The notes under the pieces are model-generated. The model searched no databases. It worked only from the letters and a program-made list of their open reading frames with translations, and had not been told where the DNA came from. A program made the position numbers and the translations under genes. Shown in pieces: positions 1-8,680 of a DNA stretch of 64,000 nucleotides. The stretch's first letter is position 1, and each line of letters opens with the position of its first letter. The stretch comes from Gynurincola endophyticus (lineage in GTDB: Bacteria; Bacteroidota; Bacteroidia; Chitinophagales; Chitinophagaceae). The DNA is taken from contig NZ_RCWL01000004.1 of assembly GCF_003991195.1 (NCBI RefSeq), forward strand, positions 1-64,000, written 5' to 3'.

Positions 1-90
1 AATAAAGAAGATAATAAACTTTTATTCGATAACATTATAAGCAGTTAAGTAGTTTAGGGAGTCAAAAGCAACAAATACGACAGTGTACGA

Positions 91-1515
91 TTACTTTCCG
101 AACGACATCCGGAATACGATCGGAATACGATTAGCGTATTGATGATGATTTAAAAAGTCGTATAAGATCTGCACACGGGTTTGTTTTAAGAAAGATGACC
201 TGACAGGAATTTTCTTTGAAATACCTAATAAGCCGCTGGCAATCGGTTTGTCATCGCTATGTGATTCCGGTGCAATGGCACTCGGCATACGATGATTTAA
301 TTCGTAGCCACCGTATATCCAGAAAGTTCCTTTCAGTTTATACTCTAAGAACGAACGAACATTGTATCCCTGGTAAGAAATTTTGATATTGCGGAAGTCT
401 TCCCCCCAACCTACTTTTGCACTCGCACCTATACCAACAATTGACTGGTCATTGATTTTATACCCTACAGACAAACCATAGTCGCTTGTAATCGGAAACC
501 ATTCATTAGCACGGCGGTTCTGAATATCAAATCCGAGTGTTATACGGTCAAAAAGGGATTTATTTTTCTGATTATTCGGTTTAAAAGAAGGAAAGTCAGG
601 ATCTCCGTTACCCAATCCTTCTGAAACACGATCTTGCAAACGGCTAACCTGCTGCTGCGCATCACCTAATTGTTGTTGAAATGCCTGAATAGCATTTTCA
701 CCACCTGTGGCTAACTGACTTTGGAGCAACGAGCTTAACTGATCACGGGTTTGAAGATTTCCCAGCTGACTTAAATCTACGCTACCGGGCTCAGCGCCGG
801 CTGTAGGAAATAATTGACTGAACCAGCTGTGTTTTTGAGCAAATTGCTGATAGAGTGGTGATTTTTGAAACAACGATACCAGTTTTCGTTCGGCCTTCTT
901 TCTATCCGTTAAATAAGAACGATATTCATTCAATTGGCTGCTATAATAATACTTAACTTTATTCAGTTGTTTAAGTTCATTATTAAATAGTCCGCTGGCG
1001 GTTTGACCACCCAGTAGTGACTTTATCGACTCAGTACGCGAGCCAATAAATTCTTCGAAGTATTGATTTCTTTGTAGTTGGTTTTCTAATCCCTGTAAAC
1101 TACCCATGTTTTTATTCAGTAGTTCCTTATTACCGGGGAGATAATCTTTGATAAAACCTAAATTCGTGCGGAGAGAGTCTATTTCTGCATCATAATTCTG
1201 CAAACCGTTTTTCGAATTAGCCAAACGATTTTCCAGAGATCCATATTGATTTTTTAAATCTTCAGCATAAGCTTTTGCTAAAGCAGAGTCTTTGCCTTTT
1301 TGCAACTTCTTCAGTAATCGTTGTTCTGCTTTTTCTAACTTCTTTAAATATTGCTGTTGCCCTTTCTCAAGTTTTACTTCCAATGAGCGGCTTTTACGAT
1401 CAATAGCAGACAGATACCGGCTTACCATACCTGTTTCTACAGTTTCCTGACCATAGGTCAATAAACCTGATAATACTGTCATTATTAAAAACAATGTTCG
1501 TAGAGTTGGAGACAT
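91..1515 (-). CDS. Exported coiled-coil / outer-membrane-associated protein, unknown function
   Basis: The 474-residue product starts with a signal peptide (hydrophobic run at residues 5-21, ending near TYGQ). Residues about 30-300 are charged and heptad-like, rich in Lys, Glu, Gln and Leu, and predict a long coiled coil. Residues about 325-474 alternate polar and aromatic residues and end in a Phe-rich strand (VFRMSF), like a small beta-barrel or beta-sandwich, so the C-terminus probably sits in the outer membrane with the coil in the periplasm. I recognise no named family. It is transcribed alone, with a bidirectional terminator separating it from the GreA-like gene upstream. Envelope location is inferred; function is unknown. 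Confidence 0.75.
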   Translation of the reverse strand: MSPTLRTLFLIMTVLSGLLTYGQETVETGMVSRYLSAIDRKSRSLEVKLEKGQQQYLKKLEKAEQRLLKKLQKGKDSALAKAYAEDLKNQYGSLENRLANSKNGLQNYDAEIDSLRTNLGFIKDYLPGNKELLNKNMGSLQGLENQLQRNQYFEEFIGSRTESIKSLLGGQTASGLFNNELKQLNKVKYYYSSQLNEYRSYLTDRKKAERKLVSLFQKSPLYQQFAQKHSWFSQLFPTAGAEPGSVDLSQLGNLQTRDQLSSLLQSQLATGGENAIQAFQQQLGDAQQQVSRLQDRVSEGLGNGDPDFPSFKPNNQKNKSLFDRITLGFDIQNRRANEWFPITSDYGLSVGYKINDQSIVGIGASAKVGWGEDFRNIKISYQGYNVRSFLEYKLKGTFWIYGGYELNHRMPSAIAPESHSDDKPIASGLLGISKKIPVRSSFLKQTRVQILYDFLNHHQYANRIPIVFRMSFGK

Positions 1516-1686
1516 GCAGTTATGTATGGTTTAAGAGATAGGTTAATTTCACAAAACAATTAAAAATAAACTATTAAGTTTCATTATTTAAATTATTATT
1601 CTCCAAATAAGTATTTTCTATTACTAAAAATAAGCAGGTTTGTGGATTGAAAATAGCATTAGCTTTTACATATATTTTTTTATAAT

Positions 1687-1715
1687 AAAAGCCCCACTTA
1701 ATGTGGGGCTTTTTT
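1687..1715 (-). terminator. Intrinsic terminator after the GreA-like gene
   Basis: An 11-bp perfect stem (AAAAGCCCCAC with GTGGGGCTTTT) has a 5-nt loop and runs of T on one strand and A on the other. It begins inside the last codons of the GreA-like gene on the minus strand and is the natural stop for that transcript. Confidence 0.85.
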
Positions 1716-2103
1716 ATGCATTTACTTCAGCCAGCTTATTTACTTTATTAATCTTTATACTTTTAATACCACCGGGAAGGTTCCATTGAATGGTCATACC
1801 CTTTTTGAATCCAATGAGTGCCACACCCAACGGAGAAAAAATAGAAAGTTTTTTGTCTTTCAGGTTTGCCTGATGCGGTAAAGTCAGCGTGAAATTCATT
1901 TTCTTCTTTGCCTTCACTTCTTCAATTTCAAAAGATGAATTTATTTGAATAATATCCTCACTGATCTGATCATCTTCGATCACTTCTGCTCTTTCAAGCT
2001 CTTCCATTAAAAGCCCCACCTCTTTTGTTTTCATTTGTGGCGGGCAGGTCATTACATAATTTTTAAGTGTAAAATAGTCTGATTTACTAATGATTGGAGT
2101 CAT
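1714..2103 (-). CDS. GreA/GreB-family (Rnk-like) transcription elongation factor
   Basis: A 129-residue protein with a short helical N-terminal part (residues 1-65) and a C-terminal FKBP-like GreA/GreB domain (about 70-122), seen in FSPLGVALIGFKKGMTIQW and the following GGIKSIKI strand. Full GreA is about 158 residues with a long antiparallel coiled coil. The shorter N-terminus here is closer to Rnk-type nucleoside diphosphate kinase regulators that bind RNA polymerase in the secondary channel. Proteins of this size are common in Bacteroidota and often called GreA/GreB family elongation factor. The gene is monocistronic, with its own terminator downstream and an unusually structured leader upstream. 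Confidence 0.8.
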   Translation of the reverse strand: MTPIISKSDYFTLKNYVMTCPPQMKTKEVGLLMEELERAEVIEDDQISEDIIQINSSFEIEEVKAKKKMNFTLTLPHQANLKDKKLSIFSPLGVALIGFKKGMTIQWNLPGGIKSIKINKVNKLAEVNA

Positions 2104-2145
2104 AGTAATATAATTTTAGAATGATTATAAAATAGGAAAATAACT

Positions 2146-2238
2146 CCCCCCGCTAGCAAATGGATAAACGGAGGGCCTGGCGAATAAAGTCTTTACTCGC
2201 AGTTGGTAAACTATTACTGGTCGTAATAGCGAAAGGGG
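2146..2238 (-). ncRNA. Candidate structured RNA leader of the GreA-like gene
   Basis: Between the upstream gene's terminator and the GreA-like start lies a compact, more GC-rich region with nested pairing. CTATTAC (2211-2217) pairs with GTAATAG (2223-2229). GCGAATAAA (2180-2188) pairs with TTTACTCGC (2192-2200) over a 3-nt loop with one G-U pair. CCCC (2146-2149) can close the domain with GGGG (2235-2238), and GCTA (2152-2155) could alternatively pair with TAGC (2227-2230). No reading frame explains it. It could be a cis-regulatory leader or a small RNA; no Rfam family was recognised. Confidence 0.35.
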
Positions 2239-2339
2239 AAATATGTTTATTACCGTTAGGCATTACTTAAATTTACAAAAAAGAACTGAATTAAAAAAAT
2301 CTTTCTATTTCGTTCATAATGAGCTGATTTTGATACAAA

Positions 2340-2371
2340 AATAAAGGGAGCCTGATCAGACTCCCTTTATT
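2340..2371 (-). terminator. Intrinsic terminator after the glutamate synthase-like gene
   Basis: AATAAAGGGAG pairs perfectly with CTCCCTTTATT (11 bp) around a 10-nt loop containing CTGATCAG. On the minus strand it is followed by a T-rich tail, directly after the stop codon of the gene at 2372-3997. Confidence 0.85.
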
Positions 2372-3997
2372 TTAAACCGCTTGGTTTGATTCGCTCCAAC
2401 TTCCGATATTGGTATATCCCCAATGATCGGGACTGGCATATCTGAAATCATTCTTATAACGATCGGGAATTTCGTTGATGAATGAGCCTGTCGGATAAGT
2501 CGGAAAAATCTCCTGATAGGTCAGCATATGTTGAAAAGAGATTCTTCTATATATATGTGAACGTGTAATATTTTCCTTTTTATCCAAACCTGAAGCACCT
2601 AATAATTCTACTACACTTTCCACTGTTTTGCGGTGGAAGTTTGCCACACGTGTTTTCTTATCTTCAACGACTAAACCAACTGTCAGCTTGGGATCTTGTG
2701 TAGCTACTCCTACCGGGCATTTATTTGTATTACATAATAAAGCCTGAATACAACCTACGGCCATCATCATAGCGCGTGCTGAATAGCAGGCATCCGCTCC
2801 TAGAGCCATCGCTCTGATAATATGAAAACCGCTGGTTATTTTACCTGAGGCTATCAGTTTAATATTCTTACGGATGTTTAACCCGTTTAAGATATTGTGT
2901 ACAAAATCCAGTCCGTCTAATAACGGAGCTCCTACATAATTTGAAAACTCCTGCGGAGCTGCACCGGTACCGCCTTCAGCACCATCTACCGTAATAAAAT
3001 CAGGATAGATATTCAAATCCATCATTGCTTTACAGATAGCTATAAATTCGCTTTTATAACCAATACAAAGTTTGAATCCTACAGGTTTACCTCCTGATAA
3101 TTCTCTGAGTTTCTGCACAAAAAGAATCATTTCTCTTGGAGTGCTGAATGCTTTATGGTATGGAGGGGAAGCCACCAAAGTATGCGGTTCTACATGTCTG
3201 ATAGCAGCAATTTCCGGTGTATTTTTGGAAGCAGGTAAAATACCTCCGTGTCCTGGTTTCGCTCCTTGCGACATTTTTATCTCAACCATTTTCACCTGGT
3301 CTAATTGTGCTTTTTCACTGAACAACTGAGGATCGAAATTACCATCTGCATCCCGGCAACCGAAATAACCCGTACCGATCTGCCAGATAATATCGCCACC
3401 GTGTTTAAGGTGATAAGGACTTAATCCTCCCTCACCGGTATTGTGTGCAAAGCCACCGATTTTAGCACCGGCATTCATTGCTTCTACGGCATTCTGACTC
3501 AATGAACCGTAACTCATTGCTGAAATATTGTAAATACTCAGCGAATAAGGTTTTTTACAATCTTTATTGCCCACCATTACGCGGGGGTTATGGTCTAAGC
3601 TTTTAAAATCTTTTGGTGCCATTGAGTGACATAACCACTCATACCCCTCTGAATATACATCCAGTTGGGTACCGAACGGCATAGTGTCGTTCTCCATCTT
3701 AGCACGTTGATAAACAGTAGAACGGTCGATACGGTTGATCGGTCGACCATCGATATCCGATTCAATAAAATACTGATAAATTTTAGGACGAAGTTCTTCC
3801 ATTAAAAAGCGTAACCGTCCGAATACCGGATAAATACGCATGATAGAGTGCTTCGTTTGCGCCATATCATAAAACCCTAATATAGTCAGGGCTAATAATA
3901 TAGCGAATATTACATACCAGTTGGGATTTAAGAAAAATGCCAACGCAAAAGTTACGACAAGCGAAAAAACAGCTACTAAAACAAAAATTCGACGCAT
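2372..3997 (-). CDS. Membrane-anchored FMN-binding glutamate synthase-family protein
   Basis: The 541-residue protein begins with two hydrophobic segments (residues 4-22 and 27-45), followed by the FMN/Fe-S synthase domain of glutamate synthase large subunits (about 90-510). Visible hallmarks are ISAMSYGSLS, GEGGLSPYH, TVDGAEGGTGAAPQEF and the cysteine cluster CNTNKCPVGVATQ for an Fe-S centre. There is no N-terminal glutaminase domain and no small subunit nearby, so it belongs to the stand-alone 'FMN-binding glutamate synthase family' of GltB2-like proteins, whose physiological reaction is not settled. The start at 3997 fits the membrane anchor. It is transcribed alone and ends at a strong terminator. 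Confidence 0.88.
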   Translation of the reverse strand: MRRIFVLVAVFSLVVTFALAFFLNPNWYVIFAILLALTILGFYDMAQTKHSIMRIYPVFGRLRFLMEELRPKIYQYFIESDIDGRPINRIDRSTVYQRAKMENDTMPFGTQLDVYSEGYEWLCHSMAPKDFKSLDHNPRVMVGNKDCKKPYSLSIYNISAMSYGSLSQNAVEAMNAGAKIGGFAHNTGEGGLSPYHLKHGGDIIWQIGTGYFGCRDADGNFDPQLFSEKAQLDQVKMVEIKMSQGAKPGHGGILPASKNTPEIAAIRHVEPHTLVASPPYHKAFSTPREMILFVQKLRELSGGKPVGFKLCIGYKSEFIAICKAMMDLNIYPDFITVDGAEGGTGAAPQEFSNYVGAPLLDGLDFVHNILNGLNIRKNIKLIASGKITSGFHIIRAMALGADACYSARAMMMAVGCIQALLCNTNKCPVGVATQDPKLTVGLVVEDKKTRVANFHRKTVESVVELLGASGLDKKENITRSHIYRRISFQHMLTYQEIFPTYPTGSFINEIPDRYKNDFRYASPDHWGYTNIGSWSESNQAV

Positions 3998-4004
3998 GAC
4001 TGGT

Positions 4005-4205
4005 TCAATTTATTTCAGCTAAAATCTCAGATTCATTCAAATTATATATACTCTTGTAAATATCATTCCATTCACTTTCATGAATGCCAATATCAATATT
4101 ATGTAAATGTAAACTCCCCTCAGATGTGTTGATCAGTTGCTCGGGGAAATAGTGGGAAAGACAGTCTGAATCAAACCAATCCTGTAACAGTTGATTTGAA
4201 CACTC
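4005..4205 (-). pseudogene. Start-less open frame with protein-like composition
   Basis: A 66-codon frame open from a TAA (4208-4206) to a TGA (4007-4005), just upstream of the glutamate synthase-like gene. It has natural-looking composition (LLQDWFDSDCLSHYF, HESEWNDIYKSIYNL, ending ILAEIN) but no ATG, GTG or TTG. The sequence upstream carries stops in the same frame. It may be the 3' remnant of a small gene, possibly frameshifted, or chance. No family recognised. Confidence 0.3.
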
Positions 4206-4471
4206 TTAGAAGAGCCAATAGATGATATAAAACAAGGACTACTCATTGAAAATCTTCGACACGCAAAAGTAAAGGATTTTGTCTTATAAACGAATTTTTA
4301 CGCTTATTATGCGTTCAATAGCAATTCATTAGATATCTTTTATTTAATAAAACACATCTTTTTAAAGATATTCTATAATGTAAGGCGATGAACCTTTCGT
4401 TTTTGTTAATTAAACAGCGTTTTTTTGTACTATTTAACCAAATGTGAAAAAACTTATAATTTTCCTGATAG

Positions 4472-5539
4472 TTATTTTGAAGGATAGGCTTCGCGTAAAA
4501 TTTGCAGACAATTTGCTATTAATTCATTGGCATCTTTACCACCACAATTCGCCATCATAATGAATGCTATACCATTTTTATGATTCAGTTCGGCAGTTAC
4601 GTAAAAAGCGCCGTCAGAACCGTTATGATAACTCACTCCGTTTTTAACCGCCCAACCGCCGGCATAAGTTAAAGTTGTGTCGTGTAATTTTTTCATCAAT
4701 AAATTATCCGGTTGTTGCAACCCTTTCAGGTGTAGTTGTATCCATTTTATATAATCGGGTAATCCTGTATTCACATCACCAGCCCGTTCCACAAAACTTA
4801 AACGGTAATTGACTGTTGGAGACAAGGCCGTTATCTTATTATTTACTAATGCCCAATGGCCCCAGGGTTGTTCAACATGAATCCGGTTTGGCCAACCAAA
4901 TTGAATCTGTATGCCTTCTTTCTTCAACTCTTCTGTAAGCAGGTTTTCCCAGGTATTACCTGTCACCGCTTCAAGCATGAGGGCAGCTATTGAATAAGAT
5001 GCATTCGAATAATGAAAAACGCCTGCTGCATTTACAGGAGGTTGTTGTAACACATATTGAGCGAATAGTTTTCTCTTCTCTGCAATGGTACCCGTTGCAG
5101 GCTTAGGAAACTTCGTAAACTCTGTTCCGGCTGTAAAAGCAGGTACTCCGGCAGTAAGCGTCAGTAATTGCCATAATGTAACAGACTGATAAGCCTGGTG
5201 AATCGTATCCTGCCAGTGCGGTAGCACTTCCACCAAACGTGTATCCCACGCTAATACTCCTTTTTCTACCAGTTTTCCGGCAAGATAAGCTGTCATCGCT
5301 TTTGTATTGGAGCCTATCAGAAACCAATCATTTATTTGAATTACCTGTTCCGGTGTTTGTTTGTCTGCTCTTCTGAAACCCAGACTATGCATTTCAATAA
5401 TAGTATCTGCTTTTACTACAGCATACACCATACCCGGCACACGACTACTGTTGAACTGCTGCTGAATCAAATGCTTTACCTGTGCATCTGATGACAGGAA
5501 AAAGTTTACAGACAATAAGAGGAATAGAATGATTCGCAT
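4472..5539 (-). CDS. Class C beta-lactamase-fold serine hydrolase, exported
   Basis: A penicillin-binding-protein/AmpC-like serine hydrolase of about 355 residues. After a signal peptide ending near SSDAQ come the SxxK motif (GSNTK), the YxN motif (YSNASYS) and a C-terminal HxG (YHNGSDG), covering the full catalytic set. It is likely periplasmic and may act on a D-amino-acid peptide, ester or beta-lactam-like substrate; the substrate cannot be read from sequence. An ATG at 5560 would add seven residues, but the start at 5539 gives a cleaner signal peptide. The FAD monooxygenase lies 58 bases upstream on the same strand, so cotranscription is possible. Confidence 0.85.
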   Translation of the reverse strand: MRIILFLLLSVNFFLSSDAQVKHLIQQQFNSSRVPGMVYAVVKADTIIEMHSLGFRRADKQTPEQVIQINDWFLIGSNTKAMTAYLAGKLVEKGVLAWDTRLVEVLPHWQDTIHQAYQSVTLWQLLTLTAGVPAFTAGTEFTKFPKPATGTIAEKRKLFAQYVLQQPPVNAAGVFHYSNASYSIAALMLEAVTGNTWENLLTEELKKEGIQIQFGWPNRIHVEQPWGHWALVNNKITALSPTVNYRLSFVERAGDVNTGLPDYIKWIQLHLKGLQQPDNLLMKKLHDTTLTYAGGWAVKNGVSYHNGSDGAFYVTAELNHKNGIAFIMMANCGGKDANELIANCLQILREAYPSK

Positions 5540-5596
5540 AAATAGATAAGTGCTATACATTAAAATATATGTTCTCCTGATATCCCTAATGGGCTA

Positions 5597-6685
5597 TTAA
5601 AAGCGTAAAAGTTTCATTAATGGCTGCGAAGCCCTGAGTATAAAGTTTCGGGTAGTTACCAGCCATTTTGATTCAGACTGAGCAATACGACCAATTATCC
5701 GGCTTAAAGTTACGATTTTACCGACCGGGCGTTTTCTTATTTTCTGAAAGGTCTCCGGTTTTTCATTTTTCCGGAAGATTTCAGCCAATGTATAGGCATC
5801 GATAATGGCCTGACAAGCTCCCTGCCCCATATTTGGTGTCATTGCATGTGCAGCATCACCGATCAGTACTACCCGGTGGTTAAACCAGTTTCTCAAAGGT
5901 TTTAATTCCTGTATCGGATGCAACACAATTTTATCAGCAGGAGTTGATAAAATCAGATTCTTTACACGGGGGTGATATTCCGTAAATTGTTCAACAATGT
6001 ATTGGGCATTCCATTCAGCCGGTAAATGATGGCTATTTACTAATGCATACCAATAGATAGTGTGTTGATCGATGGGTGAAAACCCAAAACGTTTCCCCCG
6101 GCCCCAAAGTTCTGTAGAAACTGCGGGTACAACTTCATTGGTATGTATCAGTCCGCGCCAGCAAATCTGATTTGCCTGAATAAGAGTCGAGTCAGGGAAC
6201 AGCTGTTTGCGGATATTACTATGAATTCCGTCTGCACCTACCAGCCAATCTACCTTTTGTGACGGTTGATTGTGAAAATGCAGTAACACTTGATCTTCTA
6301 TTAATTCGAAAGAGTTGAAATGATGGTGAAGAAATACTTTTCCGGGAGGAATTTTAGAGAAAAGCAGCTCATGCAGTGCAGCTCTGCCAATAGACAATCC
6401 TAACGTTTCTTTGCTCTTAAAAACCGTTGGTGCAAACTTTTGTAATGTATTCAGCTGTTCATCTGCAATAACAAAATGATCCATTGACATGCCGGCAGCA
6501 CTTACTTCATTGAAAAGCCCCATTTCTCTGAATATCTGCATTGCATTCGGAGCCAAAGCAATACCGGCACCTACTGCTTCAATGTTGGCTGTCTTTTCAA
6601 ATAACATTACATCAATACCTTTTTGCAAAAGGGCAATAGCTGTTGTTAATCCGCCAATACCGGCACCTATAATTCCTACTACCAT
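5597..6685 (-). CDS. FAD-dependent monooxygenase (aromatic hydroxylase type)
   Basis: A flavoprotein monooxygenase of the PHBH/TetX-like group, about 362 residues. The N-terminal dinucleotide motif GIIGAGIGGLTTAIAL (residues 3-18) binds the ADP part of FAD. The second flavin motif VVLIGDAAHAMTPNMGQGAC (about 273-292) contains the conserved GD. Such enzymes use NAD(P)H and O2 to hydroxylate aromatic or related compounds; neighbours do not reveal the substrate. I chose the ATG at 6685 over a TTG nine bases upstream. It may share a transcript with the serine hydrolase downstream. Confidence 0.85.
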   Translation of the reverse strand: MVVGIIGAGIGGLTTAIALLQKGIDVMLFEKTANIEAVGAGIALAPNAMQIFREMGLFNEVSAAGMSMDHFVIADEQLNTLQKFAPTVFKSKETLGLSIGRAALHELLFSKIPPGKVFLHHHFNSFELIEDQVLLHFHNQPSQKVDWLVGADGIHSNIRKQLFPDSTLIQANQICWRGLIHTNEVVPAVSTELWGRGKRFGFSPIDQHTIYWYALVNSHHLPAEWNAQYIVEQFTEYHPRVKNLILSTPADKIVLHPIQELKPLRNWFNHRVVLIGDAAHAMTPNMGQGACQAIIDAYTLAEIFRKNEKPETFQKIRKRPVGKIVTLSRIIGRIAQSESKWLVTTRNFILRASQPLMKLLRF

Positions 6686-6789
6686 ATAATTCAAACAGGT
6701 TAGTACACCGTAAAGTTACTGTCAATCTTTGAATACATACTTTTTTTCTGAAACCTGCGTTAATAATGAAATTACTAACCCATTCTAAT

Positions 6790-6826
6790 TAAAAGACCGC
6801 TTCAGTTAATGAAGCGGTCTTTTTTA
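6790..6826 (-). terminator. Intrinsic terminator after the EamA transporter
   Basis: AAAAGACCGCTTC pairs with GAAGCGGTCTTTT over a short AGTTAAT loop, with a T-rich tail. It lies just beyond the transporter's stop codon on the minus strand. Confidence 0.85.
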
Positions 6827-6874
6827 TGATCGTTGAAAATCATTCTGAATTTAAATATCCGGATAAGCGCTCTG

Positions 6875-7828
6875 TTATGAATGATTCAAAACTTCCTCTG
6901 CATACTCTTCGGTAATCAGATTTATAACAGCCGGTTGTTTTTGCTTTTTAGGTTTCGTTAATAAAAATACTGTCAACATAATACAGATCGCTCCTACCCA
7001 ATCAATCAGTAACATTTGTACGCCTAACCAGAACACGGCAATGAGTGCAGCACTTAGCGGTTCAAAACAAGAGATCAGGCTTGACTTCTGTGCACCGATT
7101 TTTTTAACGGCTGATAAGAAAAGACTGAAAGGAATTACGGTTCCTAAAACCAATATAAACAAAATTGATCCGATTGCACCGGCATCCATTGTTCCTTCTA
7201 CCTGCCAGATCGGCTTGATGATACAGGCGAGTATACTTCCGATCAGCATTGACCAGCCTACCACTACGATCGGACTATATTTTTTCATAATGGCGATCGG
7301 TTGAACAGTATATACTGCCAGAGCAATCGCACTTAAAATACCATAAGTTAGTGCTACGGGAGAAATAATCAGGTTGCTGATATTTCCGTGTGTAACCAAT
7401 AAAAAGGTTCCCAGTAAAGCCAGTACTATAGCCAGAAATTCTCTTGCGGTAGGCAATTTCTTCTGAACAAATGAATAATAAACGGCTATTAATACCGGGC
7501 CGATATATTGAATAATAGTAGCAGTAGCGGCATTGGAATGTTGTATCGCCATAAAAAAGAAATACTGAACAGAAAACATTCCTGTTATGCTGAAAATCAG
7601 TAAACGGTTGCGGATCGGAACATCCTTCCAGATATTCCAGACACCTTTATCTTTGGTTAGTGCAGCAACAATTACCAGGGTCAGACCTGCACTAAACATT
7701 CTGACAGTAATTAACCATGCCGGATCGACTTGTTTTTCTTCGTTCAGGAACTGAACAAAAGTTCCGGATACTCCCCATAAACTGGCTGCGATGATGGCGT
7801 ACAGAGCGCCTTTAATATTTGGGTTCAC
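6875..7828 (-). CDS. EamA-family (drug/metabolite transporter superfamily) permease
   Basis: A 317-residue integral membrane protein with ten evenly spaced hydrophobic segments and the internal duplication of two EamA repeats (about 7-145 and 155-290). Typical signatures are ALYAIIAASLWGVSGTFVQ at the N-terminus and the conserved SCFEPLSAALIAVFWLG in the second repeat. Members export amino acids, metabolites or drugs; substrate unknown. The start is a GTG at 7828; no ATG is available in frame nearby. It is transcribed alone, ends at a strong terminator, and lies downstream of a 280-base region before the GNAT gene. Confidence 0.88.
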   Translation of the reverse strand: MNPNIKGALYAIIAASLWGVSGTFVQFLNEEKQVDPAWLITVRMFSAGLTLVIVAALTKDKGVWNIWKDVPIRNRLLIFSITGMFSVQYFFFMAIQHSNAATATIIQYIGPVLIAVYYSFVQKKLPTAREFLAIVLALLGTFLLVTHGNISNLIISPVALTYGILSAIALAVYTVQPIAIMKKYSPIVVVGWSMLIGSILACIIKPIWQVEGTMDAGAIGSILFILVLGTVIPFSLFLSAVKKIGAQKSSLISCFEPLSAALIAVFWLGVQMLLIDWVGAICIMLTVFLLTKPKKQKQPAVINLITEEYAEEVLNHS

Positions 7829-8112
7829 AAAATAGTTTTATGCTTCTTCGATTGCAAAATTCGTCTTTATACGGCAACTGCAAATTTTTCTTTTAACTAT
7901 TTGCAGATAATGAGTAAAAATACCTTTTGCGCTAAAAACGGTGTTAAACGGATGTACACTAACAGTAAGCGAGTGATCAGAAAAGTAGATATAAGCAGTT
8001 GCGTTACTTAATCTACTTTTCATTATACCTGACCTGTTATGAATGCATGTTAAAAAACGAATAATTCATCCCGATTACCCGCTATTGATTATAACTAATT
8101 GAAAGTCTGCAA

Positions 8113-8598
8113 TTAGGATTCCGGGACGTATATCATTTTAACATCTCCTCTGGCATATAATCCCTTTTCAAAAGAAATGTGCTGAAATCCTAACTGCTCG
8201 TAAATATGAATAGCATTTTTTAGAATGCTCGAAGTATACAGGATGATATTTTTGCAGGGCATTTGCTTTGCATGTTCGATAGCCGCCGCACAAAGTATTT
8301 TACCATAGCCCTTTCCCCTGAAAGCAGGGTCTACCGCCATTTTGGTAATCTCGCAGGTTTCTTCGTCCAGCACTTTGATCCCTACGGTACCGACGACCTC
8401 TCCGTTTAACAAAGCAAATAAAATCTTACCGCCATGATTCAGAATAGCTTCTTCAGGATTACTCAGTACATAATCGTCTAAATCCTCTACAGTAAAGTAC
8501 GCTTCGAGCCACTGAATATTCAGCGCCTTAAAGTATGATTTATAAGCTGGAGAATATTCAATTATTGTCAAATCGTTCACAACTTTACTTATTTGCAT
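8113..8598 (-). CDS. GNAT-family N-acetyltransferase
   Basis: A 161-residue acetyltransferase. The acetyl-CoA binding motif A is ITKMAVDPAFRGKGYGKIL (about residues 81-99), with the R-G-K-G-Y-G pyrophosphate loop, followed by the motif B region IHIYEQLGFQHI. It probably acetylates a small amine or a protein N-terminus. The frame extends to a TTG at 8667, but that places the start in the regulatory region shared with the divergent MocR-type gene, so the ATG at 8598 is preferred. The divergent layout suggests a possible regulatory link with the MocR-type protein. Confidence 0.85.
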   Translation of the reverse strand: MQISKVVNDLTIIEYSPAYKSYFKALNIQWLEAYFTVEDLDDYVLSNPEEAILNHGGKILFALLNGEVVGTVGIKVLDEETCEITKMAVDPAFRGKGYGKILCAAAIEHAKQMPCKNIILYTSSILKNAIHIYEQLGFQHISFEKGLYARGDVKMIYVPES

Positions 8599-8648
8599 GA
8601 CCGGTGATTTATTTACAAATTTATTCTTATTTTCACTACTGAAACAGT

Positions 8649-8680
8649 TACAGTTTTTAACAAACAAATGAGTACAGTTT
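8649..8680. promoter_or_regulatory. Direct repeat, candidate MocR operator
   Basis: TACAGTTT occurs at 8649-8656 and again at 8673-8680, 24 bases apart, in the short region between the divergent GNAT and MocR-type genes. MocR regulators typically bind direct repeats in the shared promoter region; binding here is inferred. Confidence 0.3.

Noticed and set aside
7838-8023. 61-codon minus-strand frame between EamA and GNAT genes
   Set aside because: Composition is not protein-like, no domain or start signal; more likely the leader of the transporter gene.
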